Shown: one piece after another, positions 26,987 through 36,238 of the stretch
Layout: every line of letters begins with the position of its first letter
Numbering within the stretch: position 1 is the first letter of the stretch
Assembly (NCBI RefSeq): GCF_900113115.1
Contig: NZ_FOOF01000003.1
Coordinates: 248,001-312,000 of the forward strand
Reading direction: 5' to 3'
DNA: 64,000 nt
DNA from: Duganella sp. CF458
Lineage (GTDB): Bacteria > Pseudomonadota > Gammaproteobacteria > Burkholderiales > Burkholderiaceae_D
Made by a program: the position numbers and the translations under genes
The notes under the pieces: model-generated
Databases searched by the model: none
The model's input: the letters and a program-made list of their open reading frames with translations, nothing else
What the model was told of the DNA's origin: nothing

Positions 26987-29295
26987 GCGAGCTCCTGGAC
27001 CGGCGCGGCCGGCGTAACGGTGACGGGCAAGCCGCGATGCTGGAAAGCCAGCGTTTCGCCGCGCAGCAAGGTGTATTGCGTGCCGCCCGGGCTCACGCGC
27101 ACCTGCAGCAGGCTGCCATGCAGGTGGATGCGGAATTGGTAGTGCTGCCATTGCTTCGGCAGCGTCGGCGTGAAGCGTACCTCGCCGTCCACCACGCGCA
27201 TGCCGCCGAAGCCGTAAGCCACCCCGAGCCAGGTGCCGGCCATGGCGGCGGTATGCACGCCGTAGTGCGTGTTGCCGTGGGTGTTATCCAGGTCGAGGCG
27301 GGCGGTCTCCATGAAGTAGTCGTAGGCCTTGCCCTCGTAGCCCACTTCGGAGGCGATGATGCTGAAGATGCAGGACGACAGCGAGGAATCGTGCGTGGTC
27401 ACTGCTTCGTAGTAATCGAAGTCGCGTTTCTTGTCTTCCAGCGTGAACTGCTCGCTCAACAGCATCAGGGCCAGCACCACGTCGGCCTGTTTGCAGACCT
27501 GGTGGCGGTAAATCACCATCGGATGGTAGTTCAGCAACAGCGGGTATTTGTCGGCGGGAGTTCCTGCGAAGTCCCACACTTTCTTGTCGAGGAAACTGTC
27601 GTCTTGCGGGTGGATGCCGAGTGCAGCGTCGTAGGGCAGCAACATGGCTGCAGCAGCGCGGCGGAATTCTTCCAGCTCGCCCTCGCTCCACGCAACGGCG
27701 GCGGCAATGCGCGCCCAGTCCTGCGGGTATTCGCGCGCGATACGTTCGGCCACGGTGGCGGCAAACTGCATGTGCAGCTTGGCCATCGCGTTGGTGTAGT
27801 AATTGTTGTTCACCAGCGCGGTGTATTCGTCCGGTCCTGTCACTTCGTTGATCACGAATGCGCCTGCGCGGTTGTAGCTACCGATGCCGAGCCAGATGCG
27901 CGCGGTCTCGAGCAGGATTTCGGCGCCGTATTGCAGCAGGTAGGCGTCGTCGCCGGTGGCGTCCATGTACTGCTTGATGGAGTAAGCCACGTCCGCGTTG
28001 ATGTGATACTGCGCGGTGCCGGCCGGGAAATAGGCCGAGCATTCCTCGCCTGCGATGGTACGCCAGGGGTACAAGGCGCCTTTGGCATGCGACATCTGGC
28101 GTGCACGTTCGCGTGCGGCTGGCAGGCCGGCGTAACGGTATTCCAGCAGCTTGCGCGCAATCTCGGGCTTGTTGTACAGGAAGAACGGGAAGATGTAGAT
28201 CTCCGTATCCCAGAAGTAGTGGCCTTCGTAGCCCTCGCCCGTCACCCCCTTGGCGGAGATATTGGTCTTGCCGTCGCGGCCCACCGACTGCAGCAGGTGG
28301 AACTGGTTGAAACGGATGCCCTGCTGGAGCGCGTCGTCGCCAGCTACTTCCACGTCGGCTTGCGCCCAGAAGTCGGCCAGGTAGGCTTCCTGCTGCGCGG
28401 CCAGCTTGTCGAAACCGAGACCGCGCGCCGCTTCCAGTTCGGCGCGCGAACGCGCCAGCAGCTCGTCGTCGGCATAATCGCGCGAGCTGTAATAGCAGCC
28501 GTATTTCACCAGGCGCACCGCCTGGCCATCGCGCGCATCGACAGCGTATGACTGCGCCAGGCGCGAGCCTTCAGCGCGCTGCGCAAAGATATGCTGCGCA
28601 TCGATCACCTGCGCGGCGGCTGTTACCAGCGTGAAGCCGCTGTTATGGGTGCGCTGCTGCAGGGCGGCGAAGTGCGGCGCCAATTCGGTGCCAAGCAGCG
28701 CCAGCGCCGGGCCGGATGTGGCGGAACCGACACGCGGGTCGTCGCCGGCTTCCAGGTTGCGCACCACGCCATCGACCGTGCATTCCAGCCGCAAGGCGCC
28801 ATCGAAACCAAGCGGCGTCACCGTGAATTCGATCGCAAACAGATGCTTGCTGGCGAAGCTGACCAGGCGCCGGCTGCGCACCTGCACGCGGCGACCGGAC
28901 GGCGCCTGCCAGACGATATCGCGCTCCAGAAGCCCGGTGCGCAAGTCGAGGCGGCGCTCGTAGCTTTCAACCCGGCCCTGCAGCAAGTCAAAACGCTCCT
29001 CGCCAACCCACAGCGCGATCCCCTTGGCATTCGGCACGTTCAACATAAACTGGTTGTTGCGTGCCAGGCCGTAGGCATTTTCGGGGTACTGGATCGGTTC
29101 CGACTCAAAGAAGCCGTTCAGGTAAGTACCGTCCAGGGAAGTGCCGGCCGGGCCGGCGTAGCCTTCTTCCGCCGTTCCGCGCAGGCCGATATAGCCATTG
29201 CCCAGCGCGAACAGGGTCTCATCCAGGAAATTTGACGCCGCATCGAAGGACGTTTCGCGGATACACCAGGCATCGAGGGGGTAAGTGTGCAGCAT
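26983..29295 (-). CDS. Glycoside hydrolase family 65 disaccharide phosphorylase
   Basis: A 770-residue inverting phosphorylase cleaving an alpha-glucoside with phosphate to give beta-glucose 1-phosphate. The N-terminal beta-sandwich (about 1-270), the (alpha/alpha)6 barrel with general acid E484 in INEVTGPDEYT, and the phosphate-binding THDSSLS block near 620 are present. Maltose phosphorylase is the nearest common annotation, but kojibiose, nigerose and trehalose phosphorylases share these motifs. The start at 29295 is favoured by AAGAAGG 7 bases upstream; an ATG at 29301 directly abuts that site. First gene of a four-gene operon with pgmB, MFS and lacI. Confidence 0.94.
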   Translation of the reverse strand: MLHTYPLDAWCIRETSFDAASNFLDETLFALGNGYIGLRGTAEEGYAGPAGTSLDGTYLNGFFESEPIQYPENAYGLARNNQFMLNVPNAKGIALWVGEERFDLLQGRVESYERRLDLRTGLLERDIVWQAPSGRRVQVRSRRLVSFASKHLFAIEFTVTPLGFDGALRLECTVDGVVRNLEAGDDPRVGSATSGPALALLGTELAPHFAALQQRTHNSGFTLVTAAAQVIDAQHIFAQRAEGSRLAQSYAVDARDGQAVRLVKYGCYYSSRDYADDELLARSRAELEAARGLGFDKLAAQQEAYLADFWAQADVEVAGDDALQQGIRFNQFHLLQSVGRDGKTNISAKGVTGEGYEGHYFWDTEIYIFPFFLYNKPEIARKLLEYRYAGLPAARERARQMSHAKGALYPWRTIAGEECSAYFPAGTAQYHINADVAYSIKQYMDATGDDAYLLQYGAEILLETARIWLGIGSYNRAGAFVINEVTGPDEYTALVNNNYYTNAMAKLHMQFAATVAERIAREYPQDWARIAAAVAWSEGELEEFRRAAAAMLLPYDAALGIHPQDDSFLDKKVWDFAGTPADKYPLLLNYHPMVIYRHQVCKQADVVLALMLLSEQFTLEDKKRDFDYYEAVTTHDSSLSSCIFSIIASEVGYEGKAYDYFMETARLDLDNTHGNTHYGVHTAAMAGTWLGVAYGFGGMRVVDGEVRFTPTLPKQWQHYQFRIHLHGSLLQVRVSPGGTQYTLLRGETLAFQHRGLPVTVTPAAPVQELA

Positions 29296-29315
29296 CTTCA
29301 TCCTTCTTTTTCATT

Positions 29316-29327
29316 CAAACCGGTTTG
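29316..29327. promoter_or_regulatory. LacI-type operator for the GH65 operon
   Basis: CAAACCGGTTTG is a perfect 12-base palindrome with the CG centre of LacI-family operators, 21-32 bases before the GH65 start. No other palindrome of this quality is present in the short gap. Confidence 0.7.
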
Positions 29328-29346
29328 GATACGGCATAAAAAATTT

Positions 29347-30333
29347 TTACGTACTGCGCACGATGAGCGCGGTGGGCAGGGTCTCGGAAGCCACGGGACG
29401 CCCCTCCAGCGAGTCCAGCATCTTCTTGGCCAACAATACGCCCGCATCGCGCAGGTATTGGTGCACGCTGGACAGCGGCGGCACGAAGCTCGCGGCGCCC
29501 GGCGTATCGTCATAACCGATGACCGAGACCTGTTCCGGCACGCGCACATCGCGCTCGGCCAATGCACGGATCGCACCCATCGCCAGCAAGTCGCTGGCGG
29601 CAAACACGCCGTCGAACGACAAGCCTTTCTTCTTCAGCAGGGAATCGAGGCAATCAAAGCCGGCTTCAAAAGTAAATGCCTTCGGCCGCATGATGTGCAC
29701 GCTACCCTGCCCGCCCAGCGCGTCGATGAAGCCCGCGCAGCGTTCCTGCACCTCGGCATGGTCCACGTCGCCCAGGAACAACACCTTCTTGCGTCCCAGT
29801 TCGATGAAGCGCTGGGCGACACTGCCACCGCCCTTGCGGTTGTCGCTGCCGACCACCACGGTGTCCGAGCCCGCCTCCGGCGCGCCCCACACCACCAGCG
29901 GCTGGCTGCGCTTTTTGAGCGCGGTCACCGCTTCGCCATGCGAACCCTGGCCCAGCAGGATCAAGCCGTCGGCGCCTTGCACCGGGGCGGTATCCAGCAA
30001 CTGGCGCGAGGTCAGCACCACGCTGTAGCCGGCGGTCGTCAGCTCCTGCGTGATCCCGCCCAGCAGTTCCAGCGGGTAGGGGTCGGACATCGGCCGGCCC
30101 TTCTCGGGTGTCATTTCCACCACAACTGCCACCGAATACGAACGCCCCATGCGCAGGTTGCGTGCGCTCACGTTCAGGCGATAGCCCTGGGCTTCCGCGA
30201 TCTGGCGCACTTTCTCCCGCGTTTCTTCCGTTACGAGGGGACTGCCACGCAGGGCGCGCGACACGGTAATTTTCGAAACCCCTGCCAGCTTGGCGAGGTC
30301 TTCCATAGTTTTATTGACTGCCATGCGGGGCAT
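29347..30333 (-). CDS. LacI-family regulator upstream of GH65
   Basis: A 328-residue LacI/GalR repressor with the helix-turn-helix at about 7-32 (MEDLAKLAGVSKITVSRAL) and a sensor domain at about 65-325 (SVIGYDDTPGAASFVPPLSSV). The start is uncertain: ATGs at 30333 and 30324 are both in frame and neither has a clear ribosome site. It is divergent from the TonB receptor gene, and paired palindromes lie between them, so autoregulation and control of the receptor are likely. It differs clearly from the second LacI protein at 24076. Confidence 0.92.
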   Translation of the reverse strand: MPRMAVNKTMEDLAKLAGVSKITVSRALRGSPLVTEETREKVRQIAEAQGYRLNVSARNLRMGRSYSVAVVVEMTPEKGRPMSDPYPLELLGGITQELTTAGYSVVLTSRQLLDTAPVQGADGLILLGQGSHGEAVTALKKRSQPLVVWGAPEAGSDTVVVGSDNRKGGGSVAQRFIELGRKKVLFLGDVDHAEVQERCAGFIDALGGQGSVHIMRPKAFTFEAGFDCLDSLLKKKGLSFDGVFAASDLLAMGAIRALAERDVRVPEQVSVIGYDDTPGAASFVPPLSSVHQYLRDAGVLLAKKMLDSLEGRPVASETLPTALIVRST

Positions 30334-30366
30334 TATGACAGATTTCGAAACCACGCAACAACAAAA

Positions 30367-30401
30367 TGACATCGATAACATTTCGTTTGACATCGATATC
30401 A
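30367..30401. promoter_or_regulatory. Tandem ATCGAT-centred operators between lacI and the TonB receptor gene
   Basis: TGACATCGATAACA (30367-30380) and TGACATCGATATCA (30388-30401) are two copies of a TGA-N-ATCGAT-N-TCA palindrome, 21 bases apart centre to centre, or two helical turns. Spacing and CG centre fit a LacI-family dimer-of-dimers. The second copy is the more symmetrical. Confidence 0.75.
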
Positions 30402-30463
30402 TTTCTTGTTTCAATGGTCAGGCCTTGGAAGCCGAATCACATAAAACGAAAGAAGAGACACGT

Positions 30464-32920
30464 ATGAAAAATCATCGGAAGTTCCTGTTGTCGTCCATTT
30501 CCATCGCTGTACTGGCCTTGATCGGCCAGGCCCGGGCCGCGGAACAGGAAGGCCAGCAAGCCACGGCGGAAGCCGCGCCAGCCCCGGCTGCGGCAGATGC
30601 CGCCGTCCAGAAAGAAATCCAGCAAGTCGTGGTGACCGGCGTGGCCTCGGCCCGCGGCGTGCGCAAGCTGGACTCCGCCTTCTCCATCACCACCGCATCG
30701 GAAGAACAACTCAAACAAGCCGCCCCGATCAGCACCGCCGACGTCATGAAGCTGGTGCCGGGCGCCTTTGCCGAGTCGACCGGCGGCCAGTCGGGCGCCA
30801 ACATCCAGGTGCGCGGCTTCCCGTCCGGCTCCGATTCGCCGTTCGTGTCGGTGCAGATGCAGGGCAATCCGCTGTACCCGGTTTCCACCTTGTCCTTCTT
30901 CGAGGGCTCTTCGGCCTTCCGCCTGGACGACACCATTGAACGCGTGGAAGTGCTGCGCGGCGGCCCGAGCACCATCTTCTCCAGCGGCCAGCCGGGCGCC
31001 ACCATGAACTTCATCTTGAAAAAGGGCGCCGACACGCCGGAGGGTTCGGTGCGTTTCACCACCGGCACCGGCGAACTGCGCCGCATTGATGTCTTCTACG
31101 GCGGCAAGATTTCCGATGGCTGGTACGGCACCATTGGCGGTTTCTACCGCAACACCCATGGCGTACGCGATTCCGGCTTCCCTTCCGATGACGGCGGCCA
31201 GGTCACCGCGACCCTGACCCGCAAGCTGGACCAGGGCGAGGCGACCTTCTATGTACGCCGAACCGACGACAAGAACGCCTTCTACACCGGCGTGCCGCTG
31301 GTTTCCAGCAATGAAGGACGCACCATCACCGAATTCCCGGGCTTCGACCCGCTCAAGGGCACGCTGATGAGCAACGAGATGCGCCGCTTCACCGTGGACG
31401 CCGCGCCAGGCAAGACCCTGAATTACGACCTGGGCGATGGCCGCGGCCTGAAGTCCACCGTGCTGGGCATGGAGTTTGACCAGAACATCGATGGCTGGAA
31501 CGTCTCCAACAAGTTCAACCATTTCGATGGCGAGCTGAACACCATCGCCATGTTCACCGGTAACAACCCGCTGGCCATGTCCGCTTATAACACCGCCGCG
31601 CTGGCAGCCAACGGCGGCACCACTGCCACGGCGACCTACCTGGATGGCACGCCGGTCTCCGGCAACCAGCAAGTAGTGCAGGCCGGCTTGTGGGCGGTTG
31701 AGAAGAAACTGAAGTCCTTCACCGACGAGATCCGCGTCAGCAAGGAGTGGATCAAGGACAACACCCTGACCGTGGGCGGCTATTTTGCCAACTACTCCTC
31801 GGATGACGTGTGGTACCTGGGCAGCAGCCACCTGATGACGGCCGTGCCGAACGCACGCCTGATCAACGTCAAGCTGGACAACGGCGTCATCGTTTCCAAC
31901 AACGGCAAGGATGGCAGCGTGTTCTATGCCCCGGTCGCGTCCTACGATGGCAGCAACACCGCGCTGTTCCTCGCCAACGAATGGAAGGTCAACGACAAGA
32001 TCAAGATCGACGGCGGCATTCGCCGTGAGCGCCAGAAGCTCGATGCGACAATTTCCAACCTGAGCAGCGGCGATACGGACAATAACCCGCTGACGGTCTA
32101 CAACAACAATACCTCGATGCCGACCGGATCCAACACGGCGCTCAAGCGCACCGATTCGGCCAACAGCTTTACCATCGGCGGCAACTACAAGCTGGCCAAG
32201 GACATGAGCGTGTTCGCGCGCGCCAATATGGGCCACACTTTCGTCGCCTTCGACGACCTGCGCAACGCCGGCACCCAGGCCAAGGTGGACGACCGCAGCT
32301 TCCTGCCGACGCCAAAGATCAAGCAGTACGAACTGGGCTTCAAGACCGCCGGCCAGTTGTACAGCGCCTACATCAACTACTTCCACACCGACTTTGAAGG
32401 CATCGCCTTCCAGCAGATCCTGTCGAACGGCACCATCCTGAATTCGGTATCCGGTTCCAAAGGCGATGGCGTGGAAGTGGAACTGGCGGTGCGCCCGATC
32501 CGCGACCTGTCGCTGAGCCTGTCCGGCAACTGGCAGGATTCGAAGTACAAGGACAACCCGCTGACCGAAGGCAAGCTGGTGCAGCGCCAGCCAAAGCTGC
32601 AATACCGCTTCACGCCGACCTACCGCATCCCGCTGGGTGAAAACAATGCGCTCAAGCTGTACGGCACCTACACCTATGTGGGCGACCGCTGGGCCGACCA
32701 ATCCAACCTGCAATACCTGCCTTCATATAAAACCGTGGACCTGGGCGCGCTGTATACCATCGGCGACAAGATCGAGATTCGCCTGAGCGGCAACAACATC
32801 ACCAACGAGCTCGGCCTGACCGAAGGCAACTCGCGCCTGACCACCGGCGGCAGCGGTCCGATCAACGCCCGTCCGCTGTTTGGCCGCAGCTGGGAGCTGT
32901 CGCTGGCCTACCGCTTCTGA
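30464..32920 (+). CDS. TonB-dependent outer-membrane receptor, probably for an alpha-glucoside
   Basis: An 818-residue receptor. A signal peptide covers about 1-25 (ending GQARA), an Ala/Pro-rich linker follows, then a plug domain starting at QQVVVTGVASARG with VRGFPSGS and VEVLRGG, and a 22-strand barrel ending in LAYRF. The family includes siderophore and sugar receptors; the LacI regulator and phosphorylase operon next to it favour a sugar. The ATG at 30464 has AGAAGAGA upstream; the open frame further upstream covers the operators and is unlikely to be translated. Confidence 0.93.
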   Translation: MKNHRKFLLSSISIAVLALIGQARAAEQEGQQATAEAAPAPAAADAAVQKEIQQVVVTGVASARGVRKLDSAFSITTASEEQLKQAAPISTADVMKLVPGAFAESTGGQSGANIQVRGFPSGSDSPFVSVQMQGNPLYPVSTLSFFEGSSAFRLDDTIERVEVLRGGPSTIFSSGQPGATMNFILKKGADTPEGSVRFTTGTGELRRIDVFYGGKISDGWYGTIGGFYRNTHGVRDSGFPSDDGGQVTATLTRKLDQGEATFYVRRTDDKNAFYTGVPLVSSNEGRTITEFPGFDPLKGTLMSNEMRRFTVDAAPGKTLNYDLGDGRGLKSTVLGMEFDQNIDGWNVSNKFNHFDGELNTIAMFTGNNPLAMSAYNTAALAANGGTTATATYLDGTPVSGNQQVVQAGLWAVEKKLKSFTDEIRVSKEWIKDNTLTVGGYFANYSSDDVWYLGSSHLMTAVPNARLINVKLDNGVIVSNNGKDGSVFYAPVASYDGSNTALFLANEWKVNDKIKIDGGIRRERQKLDATISNLSSGDTDNNPLTVYNNNTSMPTGSNTALKRTDSANSFTIGGNYKLAKDMSVFARANMGHTFVAFDDLRNAGTQAKVDDRSFLPTPKIKQYELGFKTAGQLYSAYINYFHTDFEGIAFQQILSNGTILNSVSGSKGDGVEVELAVRPIRDLSLSLSGNWQDSKYKDNPLTEGKLVQRQPKLQYRFTPTYRIPLGENNALKLYGTYTYVGDRWADQSNLQYLPSYKTVDLGALYTIGDKIEIRLSGNNITNELGLTEGNSRLTTGGSGPINARPLFGRSWELSLAYRF

Positions 32921-32960
32921 TTGGTGTAACCCTCCCTTAGTCCCTTAGCAGTTCCCCTCC

Positions 32961-33001
32961 GGGCGTCGCAGGATTTTCCAAGGCTGCGGCGCCCTTTTTT
33001 T
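32961..33001 (+). terminator. Rho-independent terminator of the TonB receptor gene
   Basis: GGGCGTCGCAG (32961-32971) pairs with CTGCGGCGCCC (32984-32994) apart from one wobble, with a 12-base loop, and is followed by seven T (32995-33001). It lies 40 bases after the stop codon. Confidence 0.88.
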
Positions 33002-33089
33002 CGCCTGCACGGAGCTCTAGCATTCACCGTCTTTTTCGCCTAAGCTGACAAAGGTGCCTGAGTGAAAGGTTACTATCAAGGGTAGATTC

Positions 33090-33410
33090 GTGGTCGCGCT
33101 GAATTCCGTCAACTCACTGCAGACTGCCGTGGCCTTTGCCGAGCGCAAGGTGCAGCAGGATCGCGACCAGGTGGCGCAGGATGAAGACAGGCTGGACGCC
33201 AGCCGCTCACAATTGCAACTCGACACCCAATCCCTCTTGAAGACTCAGCAGGACAGCGCGCGCGCCCAAGCCGCCGCCACGCCAACCCTGAGCGCGCCGC
33301 GCCTTGATAACGCCATCGAACAACGCGTCCCGTCCAGCGCCCTGCCCAAGCCGCCGACACTGAATAGCCTCGGCCAGACGATCGGCAAGCTGATCAACGT
33401 GGAAGCTTGA
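33090..33410 (+). CDS. Small coiled-coil hypothetical protein
   Basis: A 106-residue frame starting at GTG (33090) with GGGT about 8 bases upstream. Residues 10-60 have the heptad pattern of a coiled coil, rich in Gln, Asp, Arg and Leu. The C-terminal third is Pro/Ala-rich with a SLGQTIGKLINVE tail. No signal peptide or membrane helix is seen. I do not recognise a family. It ends convergently with the TonB-C/Sel1 gene, overlapping it by 17 bases. Confidence 0.65.
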   Translation: MVALNSVNSLQTAVAFAERKVQQDRDQVAQDEDRLDASRSQLQLDTQSLLKTQQDSARAQAAATPTLSAPRLDNAIEQRVPSSALPKPPTLNSLGQTIGKLINVEA

Positions 33411-34404
33411 GCAGCGCATCCTTTGCCGGTTCGTAGCCGCCGGCGGCCGAGCGCTCATACAACGCTCGCGCTTTACCCATATCCTGCTGCAAGACCTCAC
33501 CGTTCTCGTAGAGATACGCCAGGTCGTATTGCGCAGCGCGGTTCTGTGCCTCTGCTGCATCAACCACAAGTTGCAGGCCGCGCTGTTTGTCACCTTCCTG
33601 GACATGAATCAACAGCATTCCAAGCGTGGTCTTGGCTTCTGGATCACCTTGGTCGACAGCCCGTTCCAACATGTCGAACATCAGATTGTAATCCTGCGCT
33701 TCCTCCGGTGCAGCAAGCAGTATTTTGGCCAGGTTCAGTTGTGCGCTTGCGTTACCCTGGTCCGCTGCTTTTTTCGCCCAGTCGATCGCCTGCACCACAT
33801 CCTTGTCGGCGGCCCGGCCGGCAGCCAGCACCATCGACAGGGCCACTTGCGCGTGCACATAGCCCGATTCGGCGGACTTGCGCAGCAATCGAAGCGACTC
33901 GGGGACATTCTTGTCGACTTCCGGATCACCTGCAAAATAACGCCAGCTCATCTGGTACATTGCCTCGGCATTTCCTGCCGCTGCAAGCGCCTTGGTTTGT
34001 TCAAGGCGAGCCTTGGCTTCAGCGGGTGTTTCACCGCCTTCCAGGGTCCAAACGTAGCTCATCTTGGTCCATGTCGGTTCATGCCAGCCGATCGTTTCGG
34101 GCGACATGAACAGGCATTTCGCGAGTCCGTCCTGCGCCGCCAGGTCCAGCAGCGGGTGGCCACTGGATTTCTCCACCCTGGACTCGATGACACGGCCATC
34201 CATCCCGATCAGGTAGGCCAGCACCACTGCGCCTTCCTCACCATTCCGCAAGGACTCGGCCGGCCACTCCGGCTTGGGGCAAGACTGCAGCTTGGCAGTC
34301 AGCTTTCCAAGAGGAGTCTGGTTCTTGTCGGTGGCTGCCTCAGCAAGTGTGGGCAGACTGAGCAGGCATGCTACTGCGGCTGGCAGGAAGGTCGATAGGC
34401 GCAT
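33394..34404 (-). CDS. TonB C-terminal-like plus Sel1-repeat secreted protein
   Basis: A 336-residue protein. The signal peptide (about 1-24, ending TLAEA) precedes a TonB C-terminal-like domain (about 40-125, with EGAVVLAYLIGMDGRVIES). From about 140 to the end there are four to five Sel1-type helix-turn-helix repeats (DVVQAIDWAKKAADQGNASAQ and similar). The ATG at 34404 was chosen for the signal peptide. It probably acts in the periplasm as a scaffold. The combination of a TonB-C domain with Sel1 repeats is known in Proteobacteria, but its function is not. Confidence 0.82.
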   Translation of the reverse strand: MRLSTFLPAAVACLLSLPTLAEAATDKNQTPLGKLTAKLQSCPKPEWPAESLRNGEEGAVVLAYLIGMDGRVIESRVEKSSGHPLLDLAAQDGLAKCLFMSPETIGWHEPTWTKMSYVWTLEGGETPAEAKARLEQTKALAAAGNAEAMYQMSWRYFAGDPEVDKNVPESLRLLRKSAESGYVHAQVALSMVLAAGRAADKDVVQAIDWAKKAADQGNASAQLNLAKILLAAPEEAQDYNLMFDMLERAVDQGDPEAKTTLGMLLIHVQEGDKQRGLQLVVDAAEAQNRAAQYDLAYLYENGEVLQQDMGKARALYERSAAGGYEPAKDALLKLPR

Positions 34405-34515
34405 CGGGCCAATTATCAGGAAGTAAATATTTCCCGACTGTATCACCATCGACGGGCTGCGCCAAGGACACCGGACGCGGCAGGGACCACATTTTCAAGA
34501 ATTGCTGATACGGTT

Positions 34516-35547
34516 TCATGGCATCCTCCACCAGGCACTGGTGGCCTGCGGCTGGGCGATATCAAGTGCTTCGCCGATCATCGGCGTCGCGAGGGTTTGG
34601 CCACGCGCGGCGGCCAGGGCGCTGATCTGTTCGAACGGATCGTCCCAGCTATGCATGGCCAGGTCGAAAGTGCCGTTATGGATCGGCAGCATGACTTTGC
34701 CGCGCAGGTCGATGTGGGCCTGCATGGTTTCCCTCGGCTGCATGTGGATGTCGGGCCAGTTCGGGTCATAGGCGCCGGTTTCCATCAGGGTCAGGTCGAA
34801 GGGGCCGAAGCGGTCGCCAATTTCCTTGAAGCCCTTGAAGTAGCCGGTATCGCCGCTGAAGAAGACCTTCAGGCCGCCGCTCTCGATCACCCAGGAAGCC
34901 CACAGCGTCTTGTTGCTGTCCCACAGGGTGCGGCCGGAGAAGTGCTGGGCCGGGGTGGCGGTCAGCTTCAGGCCGCCGGCCGAGACCGACTCCCACCACC
35001 CCAGTTGCCGTACCTTACCAGCCGGCACGCCCCAGGACACCAGGGTGTCGCCTACACCCAACGGCGCCAGGAAGTGTTCAGTCTTTGCCTCCAGCTCGCG
35101 GATGGCGGCGTAATCGAGGTGGTCGTAATGGTTATGCGACAGGATCACGCCCTTGATTGGAGGCAGCTCGGCAATGCTGATCGGCGGCGCGTGAAAGCGT
35201 GCCGGGCCAGCCCATTGCACCGGCGAAGCGCGCTTGGAAAACACCGGGTCGGTCAGCCAGAACTCGCCATTCAGCTTCAACAGGATCGTGGAGTGGCCCA
35301 GGCGGAACAGGCTGTTGTCCGGCGCAGACAACAATTGCTCGCGAGTGAGTACTTGCACCGGCAATGCCTGCGCGGGTACCGTATCGGCCGGCTTGTTGAA
35401 GGTCAAGTCCCACAGCACCTGCACCATTTTCAGCAAGCCCGGCTGCTGGCGCGGCGCTTCGTTGCGGTACGCAGGGCGGGAATCGGCGGCGTTGTATGCA
35501 AGGCAAGTCATGATGAAGATCGCTCCAATCAGCAGGGTTCGTTTCAT
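34516..35547 (-). CDS. Metallo-beta-lactamase fold hydrolase (NAPE-PLD/UlaG-like)
   Basis: A 343-residue protein with a membrane-anchor-like N-terminus (about 3-20) and the metal site HNHYDH at 138-143, with a later Asp in FFSGDTGY and a His in LPIHNGTF. This motif order is of the NAPE-hydrolysing phospholipase D / UlaG-like branch of the fold. It is divergent from a TetR regulator with paired operators between them. The substrate is probably a lipid or phosphoester, by family. Confidence 0.88.
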   Translation of the reverse strand: MKRTLLIGAIFIMTCLAYNAADSRPAYRNEAPRQQPGLLKMVQVLWDLTFNKPADTVPAQALPVQVLTREQLLSAPDNSLFRLGHSTILLKLNGEFWLTDPVFSKRASPVQWAGPARFHAPPISIAELPPIKGVILSHNHYDHLDYAAIRELEAKTEHFLAPLGVGDTLVSWGVPAGKVRQLGWWESVSAGGLKLTATPAQHFSGRTLWDSNKTLWASWVIESGGLKVFFSGDTGYFKGFKEIGDRFGPFDLTLMETGAYDPNWPDIHMQPRETMQAHIDLRGKVMLPIHNGTFDLAMHSWDDPFEQISALAAARGQTLATPMIGEALDIAQPQATSAWWRMP

Positions 35548-35567
35548 GTTCAGTTCAGTAGAGTTAC

Positions 35568-35617
35568 ACTACACAGTGTAGTTTCTGTTTTGGGAAAAGT
35601 AAACTACCCGGTGTAAA
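35568..35617. promoter_or_regulatory. Tandem TetR-type operators in the divergent promoter region
   Basis: ACTACACAGTGTAGT (35568-35582) has perfect 7-base arms around one base. ACTACCCGGTGTAAA (35603-35617) is a degenerate second copy 35 bases away. They lie between the divergent hydrolase and TetR genes, the second overlapping a likely -10 region (TAAAAT) of the TetR gene. Confidence 0.78.
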
Positions 35618-35626
35618 ATATTCTGT

Positions 35627-36238
35627 ATGAACCAACCCGACAAACTCACCGACCGCAAGCGCGCCGCCATCATCACCGCCGCCATCGCCGAATTCCGTGC
35701 CCGCGGTTTCGAAGCCACCAGCATGGACCGCATCGCGGCCGAGGCCGGCGTATCGAAGCGCACGGTGTACAACCACTTCGCCAGCAAGGACGAGTTGTTC
35801 GAGCAGATCCTGCAGGAGTTGTGGGATTGCAGTGCCGCGCTGAACGCCATCGGCTACCAGCAAGGCCAGCCGCTCAAACCGCAATTACTGGAACTGATGC
35901 GGCAGAAAATGGCCATGCTGCGCGACGACTACTTCCTCGACCTGGTGCGCGTTGCCATCGCCGAAGCAATCCATGCGCCGCAACGCGCCGGCGACATGCT
36001 GACCAAACTGGGCAAGAAGGAGGAAGGCGTGGCCAGCTTCCTGCGCGCAGCACAGGAAGACAAGGTGCTGAAGGCGGGCGACCCGGCCTTCATGTCGCAC
36101 ATGCTGCAAGGCCAGTTGAAATCGTTCGCCCTCTGGCCGCAAGTGGCAATGGGCAAAAAACCGCTGACGCCGCAGGAGCAGGAGGCGGTCATCACCGCCA
36201 CCGTCGAGATGTTCCTGTCCTACTACGGGCTTAATTGA
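35627..36238 (+). CDS. TetR-family transcriptional regulator
   Basis: A 203-residue TetR/AcrR regulator. The helix-turn-helix is at about 10-55 (TAAIAEFRARGFEATSMDRIAAEAGVSKRTVYNHF) and a C-terminal ligand domain of the AefR-like type follows. It is 79 bases from the divergent hydrolase gene with operators in between, so it likely represses both itself and the hydrolase. It ends convergently with the BNR-repeat gene, overlapping by 8 bases. Confidence 0.93.
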   Translation: MNQPDKLTDRKRAAIITAAIAEFRARGFEATSMDRIAAEAGVSKRTVYNHFASKDELFEQILQELWDCSAALNAIGYQQGQPLKPQLLELMRQKMAMLRDDYFLDLVRVAIAEAIHAPQRAGDMLTKLGKKEEGVASFLRAAQEDKVLKAGDPAFMSHMLQGQLKSFALWPQVAMGKKPLTPQEQEAVITATVEMFLSYYGLN

